DNA from: Planctomycetota bacterium
GTDB lineage: Bacteria; Planctomycetota; Phycisphaerae; Phycisphaerales; SM1A02
Direction of reading: 5' to 3'
Length of the DNA stretch: 64,000 nt
NCBI GenBank assembly: GCA_027618565.1
Contig: JAQCEQ010000003.1
Coordinates: forward strand, 46,662 to 110,661
Shown: positions 31,008-40,134 of the stretch, in pieces
How positions within the stretch are numbered: position 1 is the stretch's first letter
Layout: each line of letters opens with the position of its first letter
The notes under the pieces: generated by a model
Databases searched by the model: none
What the model saw: only the letters and a program-made list of their open reading frames with translations
Told to the model about the DNA's origin: nothing
Translations under genes and position numbers: made by a program

Positions 31008-32072
31008 TCAGGGGGTCGATTCGGCAGCCGCACCGTGGGCAGGGGCTGCTGTGGGTGCCTGCACCGAAATGGGCGTGATCTCCAGCGGCACGCTGGGCTG
31101 GCTCTCCGTGCTTCCTCCGACGGAGACCACCCTAACGCCCTTGGGAAGGAGCCAGAAGTCGACGATGCCGGTCGTGGCTCGGCTGACCAACTCCTCGTGA
31201 GTGAGGTGTACGACGGCGATCGCCTTCGCCGAGTTGTCCTCCAGCAAGGCGACCGCCTCGGGTGGTCCCACCACGACGACATCGGCGATGAACTGGCTGT
31301 CGGGGGCGAGCGTCACGGAATACCGGGCCAGTGTCTCCGGCAACCCCGCGATCTGGACGGGGACGCGCGAGAGCGTGAGTTCACGCGTGGTCGAGACGAT
31401 GGAGTACGAGACCGCGACAGGGACGATGCCCTTGACCTCGGCCGCCTTGGACGCGGACCGGTTGTTCAGCTTGGGCAGCAAGGCTTCTTTGTAGGCCCCA
31501 GCCGGCCGGTCGAGGGGCGAGATCTTGATGTCCAGAGAGAGCGGTCCGCTGGCCAGGTCGGGTGGCACGAGCAGCGTCTGCGTGCCGGCACCGTCCAGTG
31601 TGGCACTTCGCACGCCCTCGCTTGGCTGCAGGACGACCTCGACAGTGCGTTCCACGAGATCGACGATCGTGAGGGTCGACAGGTTGGGTGGAGGCAAGGC
31701 GGAATCGATCGAGACCCCCGAATCCGGGAACTGGGCACTCACGAAGTCGTGCAACCCCTCGCCGATGGGCCAGCTCCCCTGCGTACCGGGCACACCGCCC
31801 TGGCCGGCGGTCAGGTCGATCACGCGGCGGGACAGGACCTCGAATTCCGACAGTTTGGCGGCGGTCCCGGACACCTTGCAGGTGACGGCAAAGACCTCGG
31901 CGGGCTGTACGAGCATCCGTTCCGAGTTGGCCACGAATCGAGCCCGGCAGACGACCTCGCGAACCTCGGTGATGGACTTGGTCGCGACCTGAAGCACGAA
32001 GACAGCGATCGCGCTGGCGGCCGCGGCGTTGAAGAGGCGGCCTCGGACCACCGTCCAGAACGAAGGCGCCAT
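31008..32072 (-). CDS. CdaR/YbbR-like regulator of diadenylate cyclase
   Basis: 354 residues: an N-terminal membrane anchor (LFNAAAASAIAVFVLQVATKS) followed by a beta-rich extracytoplasmic part built of YbbR-type repeats, for example IVDLVERTVEVVLQPSEG and LTLSRVPVQIAGLPETLARYSV with VVGPPEAVALLED. In Firmicutes the partner CdaR sits beside CdaA and modulates c-di-AMP synthesis from outside the membrane. Its position here, with ATG one base after the cdaA stop, supports that role. A Pro/Ala-rich tail ends the protein. Sequence similarity within this family is low, so context carries much of the call. Confidence 0.78.
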   Translation of the reverse strand: MAPSFWTVVRGRLFNAAAASAIAVFVLQVATKSITEVREVVCRARFVANSERMLVQPAEVFAVTCKVSGTAAKLSEFEVLSRRVIDLTAGQGGVPGTQGSWPIGEGLHDFVSAQFPDSGVSIDSALPPPNLSTLTIVDLVERTVEVVLQPSEGVRSATLDGAGTQTLLVPPDLASGPLSLDIKISPLDRPAGAYKEALLPKLNNRSASKAAEVKGIVPVAVSYSIVSTTRELTLSRVPVQIAGLPETLARYSVTLAPDSQFIADVVVVGPPEAVALLEDNSAKAIAVVHLTHEELVSRATTGIVDFWLLPKGVRVVSVGGSTESQPSVPLEITPISVQAPTAAPAHGAAAESTP

Positions 32073-32073
32073 G

Positions 32074-32946
32074 TCAGGGGACCTCCGGCGGGCGGGCGGA
32101 TGTCGCTGCCCCGACGAACTTGGGTGTCATCGGATTGTCCGAACCGGCGGCGAGGGCTGCGGCGAGCAGGCCGCGCAGCCGATCGCGCGGCACGGGCTCT
32201 CCAAGAAGGCCTCGCTCCGCCAGTCGGATCGCCCCCGTCTGTTCACTGACCACCACCACCAGGGCGTCGGTATCCAGCGTCGCGCCGACGGCGGCGCGGT
32301 GCCGGGATCCCAGCGAATCGGGGACGGTTCCGGGTGCCGGGAGCGGGAGTTCGACATTGGCCGCGGCAATGCGATCCGCGCGGATCACCACCGCAAGATC
32401 GTGGAGCGGCGTGGATGGCCAGAAGATGGATTCCAGCAGGCGCGGTGTCAGCACCGCGTCGATCGGCACGCCGCCCGCGGCGAGCGCCGACAGGTTCGTG
32501 CCACGCTCCAGCACGATGATGGCCCCCATCTGCTGCCGGCTCAAGGTGTCCGCAGCCTCGGACACGGCGGCGGCGGTGTCTGATCGAGTGCCGCGACGCA
32601 GCGCCGGGTCCATCGCCTCGAGCGTGGACTCGCCCACCCGAACCAGGGCGTGACGGATCTCGGGGAGGAACACGGCGATCCCCACGGCCGCCACGACCCA
32701 GACCAGTCCCGTGAGGATGACATGCAGCCGCGCGAGGTCCCGGGAGTACACCTCGCTGACATTGCCAAGCAAGGCGACCACGACACCCACGAAGAGCACG
32801 CCCTTCACCACGCCCGCGCCTCGCGACTTCCCGAGCATCTCCAGGGCGGCGTAGGCGCAGAGCCACACCACCACGAACTCCACGACGCCAGTCCATTCCA
32901 AGCCAATCATGGTGGGTGGCATCGCCATCGGCGGGTGGAGGGGCAT
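32074..32946 (-). CDS. cdaA: CdaA-type diadenylate cyclase (c-di-AMP synthase)
   Basis: About 290 residues from ATG 32946; ATGs at 32928 and 32910 also fit, the last starting MIGLEWTGVVEF just before the first helix. Three membrane spans (VVEFVVVWLCAYAALEML, VVKGVLFVGVVVALLG, VILTGLVWVVAAVGIAVFL) precede a DAC domain with GAIIVLERGT, SIFWPSTPLHDLAVVI and LGSRHRAAVGATLDTDALVVVVSEQTG. The enzyme makes the second messenger c-di-AMP from two ATP. The RHR motif is intact, but the usual DGA motif reads DLA. The CdaR-like gene follows at once. Confidence 0.9.
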   Translation of the reverse strand: MPLHPPMAMPPTMIGLEWTGVVEFVVVWLCAYAALEMLGKSRGAGVVKGVLFVGVVVALLGNVSEVYSRDLARLHVILTGLVWVVAAVGIAVFLPEIRHALVRVGESTLEAMDPALRRGTRSDTAAAVSEAADTLSRQQMGAIIVLERGTNLSALAAGGVPIDAVLTPRLLESIFWPSTPLHDLAVVIRADRIAAANVELPLPAPGTVPDSLGSRHRAAVGATLDTDALVVVVSEQTGAIRLAERGLLGEPVPRDRLRGLLAAALAAGSDNPMTPKFVGAATSARPPEVP

Positions 32947-32966
32947 CGCACCGTTACGATACTGCG

Positions 32967-33509
32967 ATGGCGATGGATGGAAGCCTTCAGCCCGGTGCCT
33001 TCACTGGCTCGTGCGCCATCAAGGGTGTCGTGATCGAGCCGGGCGCGAGGTATGTCGCCACGCTGGTGGACCGCACCGGAGACGATGGACAGACAGAGCT
33101 TGCCCGCGCGGATGTGTCGCTCGCGGCGTGGGAATCGGGACCACGCCCGGACGGGTTGCTGGCCTTTTGGCACTCCACCGCCCCGCGACCGGACGAGCGC
33201 CGCACCAGGTTCATCGATGACGACACGCTGCTGGAGATGGTGCATCGGCTGGCGGACGCGACGGAGCCGCGGCAGCGCGCCTTCCGATGGGTGCTCGCGC
33301 TGCTCCTGCTCCGAAAGAGAGTCCTTCGACAGGATTCGATCCGGCGTGCGGACGACGGCACCAGTTGGTGGATCTTCCGCCGCCGAGGCTTGGAGGTTGC
33401 CGCCAGTTTCGAGGTGGCGGACCCCGGACTGGCCGACGCAGACCTGGCGTCGTTGACGGAGGAACTGGCATCCCAGTTGGGCGAGATCATGGCCGTAGGT
33501 GACGGGTGA
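32967..33509 (+). CDS. Hypothetical cytoplasmic protein (180 aa)
   Basis: 180 residues from ATG 32967 (MAMDGSLQPGAFTGSCAIKG). No signal peptide or membrane span. The N-terminal part looks beta-rich (CAIKGVVIEPGARYVATLVDR) and the rest helical, with an Arg/Leu-rich stretch AFRWVLALLLLRKRVLRQ. It recalls small planctomycete proteins encoded ahead of membrane genes, but I cannot name a family. It is divergent from cdaA with only 20 bases between the longest starts, and its stop overlaps the next gene as GTGA, so it heads a coupled trio. Confidence 0.8.
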   Translation: MAMDGSLQPGAFTGSCAIKGVVIEPGARYVATLVDRTGDDGQTELARADVSLAAWESGPRPDGLLAFWHSTAPRPDERRTRFIDDDTLLEMVHRLADATEPRQRAFRWVLALLLLRKRVLRQDSIRRADDGTSWWIFRRRGLEVAASFEVADPGLADADLASLTEELASQLGEIMAVGDG

Positions 33510-34285
33510 TTGGCAGACGGCTCCTCCTCGTCCTGCTCGCGCTGGTCCCGGCGTCGTGCGATGCCCCACCCAAGGCGGGCGCGGACGGGAGCGTTGCCAG
33601 CATCGACGCCGACCCCGGCCTCATCGCGGCGCTTGGTGCCGGGATCCCGCCGGACCTGACGCTTCGTGGGCAGGCGGAACTGAGCTGGCAGGATGGCGAC
33701 GGCACGAACCACAAGGACAAGGTTGATGTCAAGCTGTGGCTGAGGGGCGACGAGGCGATGGCCTGCGACCTCGGTGTGTTGGGCTCGCGGATCGCCTGGG
33801 CTGGACGCTCTGGCGACCGCTGGTGGCTCTTCGAGAAGCTCGACACCGGAATGGCGTTGACGCGTGGGACGGCGGCGGACCTCTCGCCGTCGCACCCGAT
33901 CGGTGTCTTGCTCAGCCCTGGATCGATACGCATCGCGCTGGGGATGTCGGGGGACCTCGCGCCGCCCGATGGCTCGCGCCAGAATCGATGGATGTGGCGC
34001 TCGTCCGCGGACGGGAAACGGATCACCGGGGTGACCGCCATCGGGCCATCCGGTGCGTCCTTGTGGAAGTCCTCGTGGACGGGGACCGTTCCGATTGGGC
34101 CGCAGGGGTCGGGTGGTCCCTGTGTCCCCGCGCGCATCGACCTCGAGCGAGCCGATGGTTCAAGCCGGCTCACCCTCTGGATCGGGAGTGTGGCCGCGGA
34201 GGGCGGAAGGGATGCCTTCTTCGATCTGGACGCCTTGCGCGCATCGCTCAAGCCGACCATCGAGCGAGAGGCTGGGAAGGAGTGA
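33506..34285 (+). CDS. Putative exported lipoprotein-like protein of unknown function
   Basis: 259 residues from GTG 33506, overlapping the previous stop by four bases. The N-terminus RRLLLVLLALVPASCDAPP resembles a lipoprotein signal, although Pro at -3 of the Cys is unusual for a lipobox. The mature part reads like a beta-sheet-rich lipid-carrier or outer-membrane-sorting fold (LTLRGQAELSWQDGDGT ... DVKLWLRGDEAMACDLG), in the manner of LolA/LolB-like proteins, but no family motif is firm. It ends one base into the ATG of the next gene. Confidence 0.75.
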   Translation: MIGRRLLLVLLALVPASCDAPPKAGADGSVASIDADPGLIAALGAGIPPDLTLRGQAELSWQDGDGTNHKDKVDVKLWLRGDEAMACDLGVLGSRIAWAGRSGDRWWLFEKLDTGMALTRGTAADLSPSHPIGVLLSPGSIRIALGMSGDLAPPDGSRQNRWMWRSSADGKRITGVTAIGPSGASLWKSSWTGTVPIGPQGSGGPCVPARIDLERADGSSRLTLWIGSVAAEGGRDAFFDLDALRASLKPTIEREAGKE

Positions 34286-35898
34286 TGCGGTGCGCGTGCC
34301 GTGCCGCGACGCTCGGCGCGATGGCGGGCGTCCTCTGCGGTTCGATGGCGGCGATCGGCGGCGAGCCCAGCAACGATGGGCGGACGCTGGTCGCCAGCAC
34401 CGGCGCCAGGGTGTGGATCGCGTGCGGCTCTCGAACGCCTGGACTGTGGCTGCTCACCGATGATGCCGGTCCCTCCCGGCCGCGGCAGGTCCTGGAACTC
34501 CCCGTTCTTCCCGAGGCGATGGCGGCGCACGGTGAGGTCCTGTGGCTGTTGCTGCCGCATCAAGAACCCTCGACCGGAGGGATCGATGCGCGCGGTGCCA
34601 CGGTCTATCGACTGACCGCGCCGCGAATGCTCCCCTCCACTGGGCTGCAAGACCCACGATCGGGAGGCATCGAACCCATCGCGTCGTTTGGCGCGAGTGC
34701 CGTTCCGGTCCAGTGCGCCGGGACCTCGGAGGGCCTGCTGTTCCAGGCGGAGGATGGTGCGCTCCGGAAGGTCGTTCCGCTCGGGGCGGTGGAGCTCGCC
34801 GTGGAGATCGACGGCAGCCCCATCGATCCGAGGGGTGGCTGGATCCTGACGCCGTGGCCCGACGAATCCGGTTGGGCCTTGCGCCGATCGCGCGGGAGCG
34901 ACCTGCAGGTGGCGGTGCCAGCGGGGCACGGCTCTGGAACAGGCTCGAACGCGCCGATGAAGTGCCGGACGATCGACTGGTCCGGAGCCAATGGATGGTT
35001 GACCGTCACCGGGAGTCGCACGCCGGCGCTCTTCCGCGAGATGGAGGGACGCATTGAGGTTGCGTACGGCAGCGGAGAGCCATCGACTCCTCGATTGCAG
35101 CCGTTTGGGAGCGTCTCCGCGGATCCACGGGCGACGGTCGCCTATCTGGGAGGCAGCGAGGGCGGGTTCCTGGTCATCCAAGACGGCTCCTCCGCGGGTG
35201 GTCCGACCACTGACACGGCTGACGATGCCGCCCCATTCAAGATCAGCCTGATCAACGCCGTGTCGGGAGCGGTGGACACCGTGGTGCTGGAGCAGCGCAC
35301 AGAACCAGGAGGCGGGGCGGTCGTGTGGTGGATCCTCCCGCTCGTGGGGGGCCTGACGGTGGCCGCCGTGATCGCGCTCATCGTGCTGCGGCCCGGTAGG
35401 CGGGGGGTGGACCCCGCAACCCTTCCCTCCGGATGGGAGCCGCTGCCGCTCGTCTGGAGGATCCTCGCGTTCGCGATCGACGCGATCCCCGTATGGCTCG
35501 CCCTGGCATGGCTGCGCGAGGATGTGCCTTTCGGCGAGTGGTGGCCGTGGAGCTTCTGGAACATGAGCGAGGCCGAGACGCGGTGGGGCGGGGCGCTGAT
35601 CGCCTCCCTGACGCTCAGCTCCGCCATCCAGGAGGGAGCCACCGGCACCAGCATCGGGAAGCGACTGGTCGGTGCGGGCGTGGTCGTGGTGCGACCTCCC
35701 GCGAACGCCACGCGGACGCCGCCGCGCGCCACGCCGCTCCGCACGGTCGTCCGCGCGCTGGTGCGCAGCGCGCTCCTTATCGCTCCAGCATTGGTGTTCC
35801 TCACCTTGATCGACCCGTCCCTGTGCGGCGTGCCGGAAGTGACGACGCGGACGGCGGTCGCTCGGCGTCGAGCCCTTGGTCCCGGCACGCGCGACTGA
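34285..35898 (+). CDS. Exported protein with C-terminal RDD membrane domain
   Basis: 537 residues. ATG 34285 has GAAGGAG close upstream and overlaps the previous stop (TGATG). After a signal-like start (LGAMAGVLCGSMAAIGG) come about 330 residues without recognised motifs and with a repetitive strand pattern that may be a propeller. A membrane helix follows (WWILPLVGGLTVAAVIALIVL), then an RDD domain: WRILAFAIDAIPVWLALAWL, SAIQEGATGTSIGKRLVGAGVV and LLIAPALVFLTLIDPS. RDD proteins are usually short membrane proteins, sometimes ion transporters or partners of transporters. The long extracytoplasmic fusion is uncommon. The three-gene trio probably works together at the envelope. Confidence 0.8.
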   Translation: MRCACRAATLGAMAGVLCGSMAAIGGEPSNDGRTLVASTGARVWIACGSRTPGLWLLTDDAGPSRPRQVLELPVLPEAMAAHGEVLWLLLPHQEPSTGGIDARGATVYRLTAPRMLPSTGLQDPRSGGIEPIASFGASAVPVQCAGTSEGLLFQAEDGALRKVVPLGAVELAVEIDGSPIDPRGGWILTPWPDESGWALRRSRGSDLQVAVPAGHGSGTGSNAPMKCRTIDWSGANGWLTVTGSRTPALFREMEGRIEVAYGSGEPSTPRLQPFGSVSADPRATVAYLGGSEGGFLVIQDGSSAGGPTTDTADDAAPFKISLINAVSGAVDTVVLEQRTEPGGGAVVWWILPLVGGLTVAAVIALIVLRPGRRGVDPATLPSGWEPLPLVWRILAFAIDAIPVWLALAWLREDVPFGEWWPWSFWNMSEAETRWGGALIASLTLSSAIQEGATGTSIGKRLVGAGVVVVRPPANATRTPPRATPLRTVVRALVRSALLIAPALVFLTLIDPSLCGVPEVTTRTAVARRRALGPGTRD

Positions 35899-35919
35899 GA
35901 CACCCCGCCCGCCGGCAGG

Positions 35920-36939
35920 TCAGCCCGCGTGCGGGCGCTCGATGTGCCCGCCAAACCCCAGGCGCATCGCGGACAGGACCTTGTTGGCGAAGCCTGCCCG
36001 GCCGCGCGAGGAGAATCGCGCAAACAGGGCGGCGGTCAGCACATCCGCAGGCACCCCCTCTGCGATCGCCGCCTCCACGGTCCATCGACCCTCGCCACTG
36101 TCGGCGACATTGCCGGCGAATCCATCCAGCGTGTGGTCCTGCGCCATCGCCTGCGCCGTGAGGTCCAGGAGCCAAGATCGGATGACGCTTCCTCGGCGCC
36201 ACACCTCCGAGATCTCGGCGACATCCAGGTCGTACTGGTAGAGCTCCGGATCCCGCACGGGCGCGGTCTCGGCGTCGATGGTCTGCTCGCCCTTGCCGAC
36301 ATTGGCATGCCGGAGGATGTTGAGCCCCTCCGCGTACGCGGCCATCATGCCGTACTCGATGCCGTTGTGGACCATCTTGACGAAGTGGCCTGCACCGGCG
36401 GGGCCGGTGTGCAGCCAGCCCTCGTGGGCCGTCGATCTCGAGTCGTCGCGCCCGGGTGTGGGGGGAGCCTGAGAGGCACCGGGCGCCAGCGTGGCGAGGA
36501 TCGGCGCGACACGCGCGACGGCGGCATCGGAACCACCCACCATCTGGCAGTAGCCGTACTCCAGTCCCCAGACGCCTCCGGACACGCCGACATCCACATA
36601 CTCGATGCCATCGGACGACAGGTCTTTCGCACGGCGGACATCGTCCCGCCAGCAGGAGTTGCCGCCATCGATCACGATGTCGCCGCGCCTGAGGTGCGGG
36701 CGAAGGCCATTGATTGTCCGGTCCACCAGGGCTGCGGGCAGCATCAGCCAGATGGCGCCCGGCGGATCCAGCCGGGCCAGGACATCGGCGACGGAGGTGG
36801 CGGCGGTGGCGCCGGCTGACACGCACGATGCCACATTCTCGGCGGACAGGTCGAAGACCACGCACGCATGCCCGGCTCGCTGGAGCCGCTTGACCATGTT
36901 GCCGCCCATCCGACCCAATCCGACGAAACCGATTTGCAT
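35920..36939 (-). CDS. gnd: 6-phosphogluconate dehydrogenase, decarboxylating (GntZ/YqeC-like)
   Basis: 339 residues, matching the short GntZ type and not the 470-residue Gnd. N-terminal dinucleotide-binding MQIGFVGLGRMGGNMVKRL, then DIVIDGGNSCWRDD, VDVGVSGGVWGLEYGYCQMVGG, and the catalytic FVKMVHNGIEYGMMAAYAEG with its Lys and Asn. The C-terminal helical domain carries RRGSVIRSWLLDL. The enzyme converts 6-phosphogluconate to ribulose-5-phosphate and CO2; short forms often prefer NAD+. ATG 36939 opens directly on the first strand. It is divergent from the pilus cluster. Confidence 0.92.
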   Translation of the reverse strand: MQIGFVGLGRMGGNMVKRLQRAGHACVVFDLSAENVASCVSAGATAATSVADVLARLDPPGAIWLMLPAALVDRTINGLRPHLRRGDIVIDGGNSCWRDDVRRAKDLSSDGIEYVDVGVSGGVWGLEYGYCQMVGGSDAAVARVAPILATLAPGASQAPPTPGRDDSRSTAHEGWLHTGPAGAGHFVKMVHNGIEYGMMAAYAEGLNILRHANVGKGEQTIDAETAPVRDPELYQYDLDVAEISEVWRRGSVIRSWLLDLTAQAMAQDHTLDGFAGNVADSGEGRWTVEAAIAEGVPADVLTAALFARFSSRGRAGFANKVLSAMRLGFGGHIERPHAG

Positions 36940-37046
36940 GGGTGTGGAACCTCGGCGGGCACTCTACGCGAATGATCCAGCGTCAGGTGGAGTGTTAGAC
37001 TTAGAGATTCCCCGAAGCACGGGGCGAACCAGCAGGATTCACCTCA

Positions 37047-38780
37047 GTGGCACGCAAGTCGAGAAAGAAGCTTGGAGAGATTCTGGTCGCCGCCAAGAAG
37101 GTGCAGGTCGGGGCATTGGACACCGCCCTCGTCGAGGCACGGGCCAGCCGCAAGAAGATCGGCGAGGTGCTGGTCGAGAAGCAGCTGGTGACGGAAGAAG
37201 ATGTTGCTAGGGCACTGGGCGAGCAGTTCGGAATCGAGTTCTTCGACCTCTCCAAGCCGGAGAACTCGGCGCGCGTCCAGCGCAAGAACCTCCCCGACGA
37301 CATCATCAAGAAGAACCAGGTGCTCCCGCTGGAGAAGGAGAACGGGAAGCTCCGGATCGTGATCCACGATCCCGTGGACTTTGACCTGCTGGAGACGCTG
37401 CGGTTCCGCGTGGGCGAGACGGACCAGGTGATTTCCAGCCGCTCGCAGATCCGCGAGTTCCTCGAGGGCGGCTCCAAGGGGGGCAGCGGCGGGGGCGCGC
37501 AGCTCAAGCAGATCCAGACCTCGTCGATGGACCAGACCGTCGACAAGACCATGGACCGGTCGATGGACAAGTCCATCGACGCGGACGTAGGCGACAGCAA
37601 CATTGTCCGCCTGGTCAACCGCCTCATCATCGAGGCGGTGCGGAACCGCGCCAGCGACATCCATGTGGAGCCGTCGGAGCATGTGGTGCGCGTCCGCTAC
37701 CGCATCGACGGCGTCTGCCTGGAGGTGCCCGGCGGCATCACCAAGGACATGCAGTCCTCCGTGCTGGCCCGACTCAAGCTGATGGCGGGGATGAACATCG
37801 CCGAGCGCCGCATTCCGCAAGACGGCCGCATCAAGATGGTGATCGACGAGGTCAGCATCGACTTTCGCGTCAGCGCCTGCCCCGCCTACCACGGCGAGAG
37901 CGTGGTGCTCCGAATCCTGCGCCCCGACGCGGTCAACCTGGGCCTCGAGAAGCTGGGTTTCGAGCCAGCGATGCTGGAGCGGTTCAACCGGATCATCGCG
38001 CGCCCCAACGGGATCTTCCTGGTGACGGGGCCCACGGGCTCGGGCAAGACGACCACGCTCTACTCGGCGCTCAAGGAACTCAATACTCCCAATCGCAAGA
38101 TCATCACCGCAGAAGACCCGGTCGAATACAACTTCGAGGGCATCGTCCAGGTCCAGGTGCGCGAGCACATCGGGCTCACGTTCCCGATCATCCTCAAGAC
38201 GATGCTGCGCCAAGCGCCGAACATCATCCTCGTCGGCGAAATCCGTGACCGGGAAGTGGCGGACATTGCCATCCAGGCGGCGCTCACGGGACACATGGTC
38301 TTCTCCACCCTCCACACGAACGATGCCCCCAGCGCGATGACGCGACTCATCGACATGGGAGTGAAGCCGTTCCTGGTCGCCTCCAGCATCCAGGCGATCA
38401 TGGCGCAACGCCTGGCTCGCGTCCTCTGCCCCAAGTGCAAGGAGCCGGACATGGAGCCCGACCCGAAGTACCTCAAGCTCACCGGCCTCACCAGCATGGC
38501 CAAGAGCGGGAAGATCCTCAAGGGCAAGGGCTGCGCCGCCTGCACCAACGGCTACAAGGGCCGGATGGCTGTCTTCGAGCTCCTCATGATGAACCAGGAA
38601 CTCCGCGAGCTGGCGTTCGCGCGCTCGACGCTGGCCAAGCTCCGGTCGACCGCGATCCGCACCGGCATGCAGGTCCTCCTGGAGGATGGTCGGACCAAGA
38701 TCCTCAAGGGCTTGACGACGCCGGCCGAGGTGGCGTCCTTTGCACAGGTCGAGGGCATCGACGCGGGGGATGCCGCCTGA
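37047..38780 (+). CDS. GspE/PilB-type assembly ATPase (first copy)
   Basis: 577 residues from GTG 37047. An N-terminal MshEN/GspE_N domain (KLGEILVAAKKVQVGALDTAL, GEVLVEKQLVTEEDVARALGEQFG) leads through a Gly/Ser linker and an odd acidic stretch with recurring MD-x-(S/T)-x-D-K units to the ATPase domain. This has Walker A GPTGSGKTTT at residue 328, the Asp box EDPVEYNFEGIVQVQV, Walker B NIILVGEIRD near 392 and the His box GHMVFSTLHTNDAPSA. A zinc tetracysteine follows (CPKCKE ... CAACTNGYKGR). Such ATPases power pilus extension or type II secretion from the cytoplasmic face. It opens the pilus-like cluster, with pilT 55 bases downstream. Confidence 0.95.
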   Translation: MARKSRKKLGEILVAAKKVQVGALDTALVEARASRKKIGEVLVEKQLVTEEDVARALGEQFGIEFFDLSKPENSARVQRKNLPDDIIKKNQVLPLEKENGKLRIVIHDPVDFDLLETLRFRVGETDQVISSRSQIREFLEGGSKGGSGGGAQLKQIQTSSMDQTVDKTMDRSMDKSIDADVGDSNIVRLVNRLIIEAVRNRASDIHVEPSEHVVRVRYRIDGVCLEVPGGITKDMQSSVLARLKLMAGMNIAERRIPQDGRIKMVIDEVSIDFRVSACPAYHGESVVLRILRPDAVNLGLEKLGFEPAMLERFNRIIARPNGIFLVTGPTGSGKTTTLYSALKELNTPNRKIITAEDPVEYNFEGIVQVQVREHIGLTFPIILKTMLRQAPNIILVGEIRDREVADIAIQAALTGHMVFSTLHTNDAPSAMTRLIDMGVKPFLVASSIQAIMAQRLARVLCPKCKEPDMEPDPKYLKLTGLTSMAKSGKILKGKGCAACTNGYKGRMAVFELLMMNQELRELAFARSTLAKLRSTAIRTGMQVLLEDGRTKILKGLTTPAEVASFAQVEGIDAGDAA

Positions 38781-38835
38781 GCCCGTTCCCGATGGCACGC
38801 ACCGAGCCCACGAGACACGCCCACGAGAGACCCCC

Positions 38836-39978
38836 ATGAGCACCATGCAAATTGATCGTCTGTTGGATACCGTCGTCAAGACGGGTTCGTCCGACCTGCA
38901 CCTCTCGGTGGGCCGGCCGCCGACGCTTCGCCTGCATGGATCGCTCAAGAACCTGGCCACGAAGGTGCTGGAGCCGGACGACATGGTGGGGCTCATGAAG
39001 TCCATCACGCCGGAGAAGAACCAGCAGGAACTCCAGGAGGTTGGGGGCACGGACTTCGGCTTTGCCTATGGCGACGCCGCTCGTTTCCGAGTCTCGGTCT
39101 TCCGCCAGCGAGGCAATGTCTCGATCTGCCTGCGACTGATCCCGAACAAGTTGCTGACCTTCGATGAGATCGGCCTCCCGGTCATCTGCCGGGAACTCAT
39201 CCGCCGACCCCGTGGCCTGTTCGTCGTCACTGGCCCCACCGGGTCCGGCAAGACGACCACGCTGGCCACGATGGTGGACTACATCAACCAGAACTTCGAC
39301 CGCCACATCGTGACCGTCGAGGACCCGATCGAGTACTACCACTATCACAAGAAGTCAGTGGTCAACCAACGAGAGGTAGGACAGGACGTGCCGTCCTTCT
39401 CTGAGGCGCTCAGGCGCGTGCTGCGCCAGGACCCCGACGTGATCCTGGTCGGTGAAATGCGCGATCTCGAGACCATCGAGGCTGCGATCCGCGCCGCCGA
39501 GACGGGGCACTTGGTGTTCGCCACACTCCACACGACGGGCGCCTCGGGCACCATCAGCCGAATCATCGACGCGTTCCCGACCAACCAGCAGGAGCAGGTC
39601 CGCGTCCAGCTCTCCACCTCGCTCATCGCCATCCTGAGCCAGGCGCTGCTGCCGCGGTGCGACAAGCTCGGTCGGGTGGCGGCCTACGAGTTCTTGGTCA
39701 TCACGCCCGCCATCAGCAACTTGATCCGCGAGAACAAGACCTTCCGAATCGATTCGGCGATCCAGACTGGAAAGAAGTTTGGCATGCAGCTCTTGGATGA
39801 CCACCTCTGGTCGCTCTATTCCAAGGGGTGGATTTCCGCGGAGGAGATGATCGACAAGGGTCGCAATCCCGGCGACCTGACCGACAAGGTGCACCGGAGT
39901 GGCGGAACGGTCGGGCGGACCGAACTGGACCAGCCGGATGTCTCGGTCGGGGACGGAAAGGCTCCTGCAAAGGCCTGA
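38836..39978 (+). CDS. pilT: PilT-type retraction ATPase
   Basis: 380 residues from ATG 38836. PilT features: N-terminal SSDLHLSVGRPPTLRLHGSL, Walker A GPTGSGKTTT at about residue 133, Asp box VEDPIEYYHYHKKSVVNQRE, Walker B DVILVGEMRD, and the AIRAAETGHLVFATLHT box. The C-terminal RVAAYEFLVITPAISNLIRENK is the PilT equivalent of the AIRNLIRE motif. PilT depolymerises type IV pili, giving twitching or DNA uptake, so the machine nearby should be retractable and pilus-like rather than a pure type II secretion system. Confidence 0.94.
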   Translation: MSTMQIDRLLDTVVKTGSSDLHLSVGRPPTLRLHGSLKNLATKVLEPDDMVGLMKSITPEKNQQELQEVGGTDFGFAYGDAARFRVSVFRQRGNVSICLRLIPNKLLTFDEIGLPVICRELIRRPRGLFVVTGPTGSGKTTTLATMVDYINQNFDRHIVTVEDPIEYYHYHKKSVVNQREVGQDVPSFSEALRRVLRQDPDVILVGEMRDLETIEAAIRAAETGHLVFATLHTTGASGTISRIIDAFPTNQQEQVRVQLSTSLIAILSQALLPRCDKLGRVAAYEFLVITPAISNLIRENKTFRIDSAIQTGKKFGMQLLDDHLWSLYSKGWISAEEMIDKGRNPGDLTDKVHRSGGTVGRTELDQPDVSVGDGKAPAKA

Positions 39979-40082
39979 TCGCGCCCTTCACACGCCCTCG
40001 CCACGAGAATCGTGGCGAACAGCGTTGGTAGAGGAGAGTGTTTACCTTACTAAAACGCGATGTCCAAATGCTTTCTTTGGGC

Positions 40083-40088
40083 TAGAAT
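40083..40088 (+). promoter_or_regulatory. Possible -10 element upstream of the second ATPase gene
   Basis: TAGAAT sits about 47 bases before ATG 40135 within an AT-richer island (about 40040-40100) that contrasts with the surrounding DNA. No good -35 hexamer is found at 16-18 bases upstream (ATGTCC/TGTCCA). It suggests a separate transcript for the second ATPase and the genes behind it, at low certainty. Confidence 0.3.
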
Positions 40089-40134
40089 GGATCTGAATCG
40101 CCGGAGTTGTCGAATAACTTGGTAGTGGTCCATC

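Noticed and set aside
37500..37580. Recurrent ATGGAC-type units in the first ATPase gene as a possible DNA repeat
   Set aside because: They encode a short acidic linker (MDQTVDKTMDRSMDKSID) between domains. The copies are few and imperfect, so this is protein-level linker repetition and no separate element.
39979..40134. AT-rich gap searched for a riboswitch or sigma54 site
   Set aside because: No GG-N10-GC pair at -24/-12 spacing and no recognisable aptamer core. Only a weak -10-like TAGAAT was kept at low confidence.
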